Assembly: GCA_031276375.1 (NCBI GenBank)
Contig: JAISNE010000048.1
Coordinates: 1-9,084, forward strand
Direction: 5' to 3'
DNA: 9,084 nt
Source of the DNA: Accumulibacter sp.
GTDB lineage: Bacteria; Pseudomonadota; Gammaproteobacteria; Burkholderiales; Rhodocyclaceae
Shown: positions 6,664 through 9,084 of the stretch, piece by piece
Layout of the letters: the number at the start of each line of letters is the position of its first letter
Numbering within the stretch: the stretch's first letter is position 1
Position numbers and translations under genes: made by a program
The notes under the pieces: generated by a model
Seen by the model: the letters and a program-made list of their open reading frames with translations, nothing else
What the model was told of the DNA's origin: nothing
Database searches by the model: none

Positions 6664-9084
6664 TCAGGAAAACGAAAGTTCCGTGCGGGCGATCAGTTCA
6701 TCCTGGACACCTTCGTGCAGGCGCGTGAAATAGGCGCTGAATCCGGCGACGCGCACCGTCAGGTCGCGGTATTCCTCCGGCGTTTCCTGCGCGTTCTTCA
6801 GCGTCTCGGAACTGACGATGTTGAACTGGATGTGTGAACCGCCAAGATCCATGTAGGTCTTGATCAACGCCAGCAGCTTGCGCGCGCCGGCGATTCCCTG
6901 GATCGCGCCGGGGCGGAATTTCATGTTGAAATGATTGGAACCGTAGCGCACGGTATCGAGCGCCTGCGCGGCGGAGGCGACGAGCGCGAGCGGGCCTTTT
7001 TTGTCCGTTCCGGGCATTGCGGACACGCTCGCGTCGGTCAGCGGTTTGCCCCGCTTGCGCCCGGTCGGCAAGGCTCCGGTCAATATGCCGAAATAATTGT
7101 GGATGGTCAGCGAGTACGCTTCGATGTTGGCGATGTGATCGCCGAAAAAGCCCTGGCCGACTTCGTGGAAACGTTCCATCGCATCGTCATAGACGCGGCG
7201 CACCAGCGCGTCGACATCCCGGTCGCCGTTGCCATGCTTGGGCGCGTTGAGGCACTGTAGACGGACATCCTCGAAGCCCTCGAAGTCGGCGGCCAGCGCG
7301 TCGAGAAGGCGCTTCATGCTCGTCTGTTTCGTATCGAAGACGAGATGCTTGACGGCCATCAGCGAGTTGGCGGCGTCGACACCGGCGGTGCTGATGACGA
7401 AATAAAGGTAATAGTCGGAACCGCCATGCTGTTCTCCTTTTCCGCGCTCCAGGCATCCGTGGTACATCGCGGAACGAAACGCGCCGGGAACGGTATCGCC
7501 GAGCGCCTTGCTGGAGACGGAGCCGTAGGGCCGGATGCGTTCGAAAAGATGCTTGACCTGCGCGCTGTAAGCGGTGAAAAGCGCCTCGAAGTCCGTGAAG
7601 GATTCGGCCGCGCCGGTATGCGGGCCAAGCTGTTTCTTCGTCAGCGGATCGAAACCGTCGTTCAACGCCAGCTCGAAGCATTTGGCGAGATTGAAGGTCA
7701 TGTTTTCGGAAACGAACGCCGTTTTCCCGGCGACGCCCGTACCGACGCAGCTCATGTTGATGCAATTGCGCGCGTCTTCAAGCGTGATGCCGTTCTTCGC
7801 GTGCCGCGCAAGCAGCCGTTCCGTGATGACGTGTGTATTCATCCACTGCGGCTGTCCGAGTCCCGTTCGTTCGAGATCGATGGCCTTGAGCAGAAAATCT
7901 TCCTTGAGCTTGTCGTGGTAGAGCACCGTGATCGTCGGCTGGATATTGCGCAATTCGATCTGCGTATCCAGGATGAGATGGTCGAGTTCGGTCGTCGCGT
8001 CTTCGCCGCGCGCGTCAAGGCCGCCGATGTTGATCGTGTGCCCCGTGTGCCCCGAAAGAATCCTGGAATAGAGAATTCCCTGGTAATAACCGAATTCAAG
8101 GATTTTTACGAAAAGGCATTTGAGCCAGGCGACCGCCTCTTCGGGCTTTCCGCCGTTCGCCTTGTCGAGAAGATAGTAGCGGTTGAGATACTGGCCGATG
8201 CGTCCCGGCGACGAGCCGCAACCGCCTTGTTCGATCTGGATGCCGAGGTGAAGGAACCACCACGACTGCACGGCTTCGCGGAAATTGCGCGGCGGATGTT
8301 CGGGGACATGGCGGCAGACTTCGGCGATTTCGAGCAATTCGGCCTTGCGGACAGGATCGTCGACCGTGGCGGCGGTTTCGTCGGCGAGATCGGCGTAACG
8401 GTGCGCGAGATGAACGACCGCCCGCAGGGTGATGAGAACCGCGCGGTAGAAATCGATTTTCGGACTGTTCTCGACACAGACCTTGAGCGCGCGCAAGCGC
8501 GATTCCGTTTCTTCGATGATCGCGGAAAGCCCGCGATTGACGAAAGTCTCATAATCGACGTTGCCCGCTCCCTTGGTGAAAGTCGCGCCTTCGGTGAAAA
8601 GCCCTGCCTCGATGAAATCGCGCGGACTCCAGTCGTACAGCTGTTTGGCGAGCCTCTTGGCTTTCGCGGAGGCGCTCCGCTCCTTGAAGAAACGCGATGC
8701 TTCGAGCATGAGCTGCTTTTCTTCCCTGGAGATGTCTATCTTTCCGAGATGGCTCATCATCGCCTGGTTGATTTCCTTGATGATCCACTCCGAATCCCAT
8801 TCCGGATAAATATAGACGCCGGCGGGATGGCTGGTGACGGTCCCGGCGATGGGGTTGCCGTCGAGGAAAAGACGCTTGCCTCTCAAAAGCTTGTCGAACA
8901 GTCGCGCGCGCAGAACGATCGGCGGTTCGTAGTCGAATTCCCTGTAGGCTTCGAGCACATAAGTGAGACGCTCGGTATCGATCTTCTGCGGCGCGTTGAG
9001 CAGGAATTCCTTGGCCGCTTTCGCGGCGGCGTCGCAGCGTTCGCGCTGGACGTGGCGTTTGAGTTTGCCGGACGCCTCGAAAAA
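6664..9084 (-). CDS. Glycyl radical enzyme (PFL-like), 5' end beyond window, subfamily unassigned
   Basis: Visible are 806 residues; the frame runs off the right edge with no stop, so the N-terminus is missing, though probably by little given family lengths of about 800-850. Family blocks are: VYIYPEW near the N-terminus, SGHTGHTINIGGLDARGEDATTEL split over the substrate barrel, QPTITVLYHDK, then the active-site loop CINMSCVGTGVAGKT with the thiyl cysteine encoded at 7747-7749. GSDYYLYFVISTAGVDAANSL and TGALPTGRKRGKPLTDASVSAMPG follow, and the C-terminal glycine loop RVAGFSAYF has the radical glycine encoded at 6742-6744. Dehydratases and decarboxylases of this family usually have G-C-V-E; here it is S-C-V-G, so the general-base glutamate is absent. 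Nor is it the C-C pair of pyruvate formate-lyase. The reaction is therefore unknown; a succinate-adding or other carbon-carbon chemistry is possible. It would be activated by the radical SAM protein at 5089-5994. Confidence 0.93.
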   Translation of the reverse strand, partial: FFEASGKLKRHVQRERCDAAAKAAKEFLLNAPQKIDTERLTYVLEAYREFDYEPPIVLRARLFDKLLRGKRLFLDGNPIAGTVTSHPAGVYIYPEWDSEWIIKEINQAMMSHLGKIDISREEKQLMLEASRFFKERSASAKAKRLAKQLYDWSPRDFIEAGLFTEGATFTKGAGNVDYETFVNRGLSAIIEETESRLRALKVCVENSPKIDFYRAVLITLRAVVHLAHRYADLADETAATVDDPVRKAELLEIAEVCRHVPEHPPRNFREAVQSWWFLHLGIQIEQGGCGSSPGRIGQYLNRYYLLDKANGGKPEEAVAWLKCLFVKILEFGYYQGILYSRILSGHTGHTINIGGLDARGEDATTELDHLILDTQIELRNIQPTITVLYHDKLKEDFLLKAIDLERTGLGQPQWMNTHVITERLLARHAKNGITLEDARNCINMSCVGTGVAGKTAFVSENMTFNLAKCFELALNDGFDPLTKKQLGPHTGAAESFTDFEALFTAYSAQVKHLFERIRPYGSVSSKALGDTVPGAFRSAMYHGCLERGKGEQHGGSDYYLYFVISTAGVDAANSLMAVKHLVFDTKQTSMKRLLDALAADFEGFEDVRLQCLNAPKHGNGDRDVDALVRRVYDDAMERFHEVGQGFFGDHIANIEAYSLTIHNYFGILTGALPTGRKRGKPLTDASVSAMPGTDKKGPLALVASAAQALDTVRYGSNHFNMKFRPGAIQGIAGARKLLALIKTYMDLGGSHIQFNIVSSETLKNAQETPEEYRDLTVRVAGFSAYFTRLHEGVQDELIARTELSFS

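Noticed and set aside
7187..7765. A 192-codon minus-strand frame inside the glycyl radical enzyme gene
   Set aside because: Same strand but a different frame from a gene with strong motifs; the translation is arginine-rich and without domains.

Overview
The window looks like chromosome of a GC-rich (roughly 60% or more G+C, judged by eye) Gram-negative bacterium, most likely a beta- or gammaproteobacterium. The reasons are the rfbB-D-A-C gene order typical of those groups, a signal-peptide-bearing Lig E type DNA ligase (a proteobacterial family), and IS1182- and ISAs1-type transposase remnants. A glycyl radical enzyme with its activase means that the organism meets anoxic conditions, because both proteins are oxygen-sensitive. 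The exact taxon cannot be fixed from the sequence alone.

Left part (29-4429, plus strand): a complete dTDP-L-rhamnose pathway. rfbB (4,6-dehydratase) and rfbD (reductase) overlap by an ATGA. A predicted exported ATP-dependent DNA ligase (Lig E type) follows. Then come rfbA (thymidylyltransferase) and rfbC (3,5-epimerase), which overlap by a GTGA. Together RfbA, RfbB, RfbC and RfbD turn glucose-1-phosphate and dTTP into dTDP-L-rhamnose for surface polysaccharide. The ligase splits the operon in two and is bounded by a strong REP-like hairpin upstream (2001-2023) and low-complexity tandem repeats downstream (2941-2990), so it looks like an inserted cassette.

Middle (4430-5088): no intact gene. 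It holds a scrapyard of insertion sequences on the minus strand. An internal piece of an IS1182-family transposase is joined at about 4583 to the C-terminal tail of an ISAs1-family transposase in another frame. Next to it lies a 14-bp inverted repeat with one mismatch enclosing about 71 bp.

Right part (5089-9084, minus strand): a glycyl radical enzyme cassette, read from the right edge leftwards. First is a large glycyl radical enzyme whose N-terminus lies beyond the window. After 21 bases comes a small A-type (HesB/IscA-like) iron-sulfur protein with a strong ribosome binding site. After a 300-base gap with repeats comes a radical SAM activase with an inserted two-cluster ferredoxin domain. 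The enzyme has the catalytic cysteine and C-terminal glycine loops, but the usual C-x-E of dehydratases and decarboxylases is C-V-G here. Its reaction is therefore not predictable, and the cassette is the best candidate for an undescribed system in this window.
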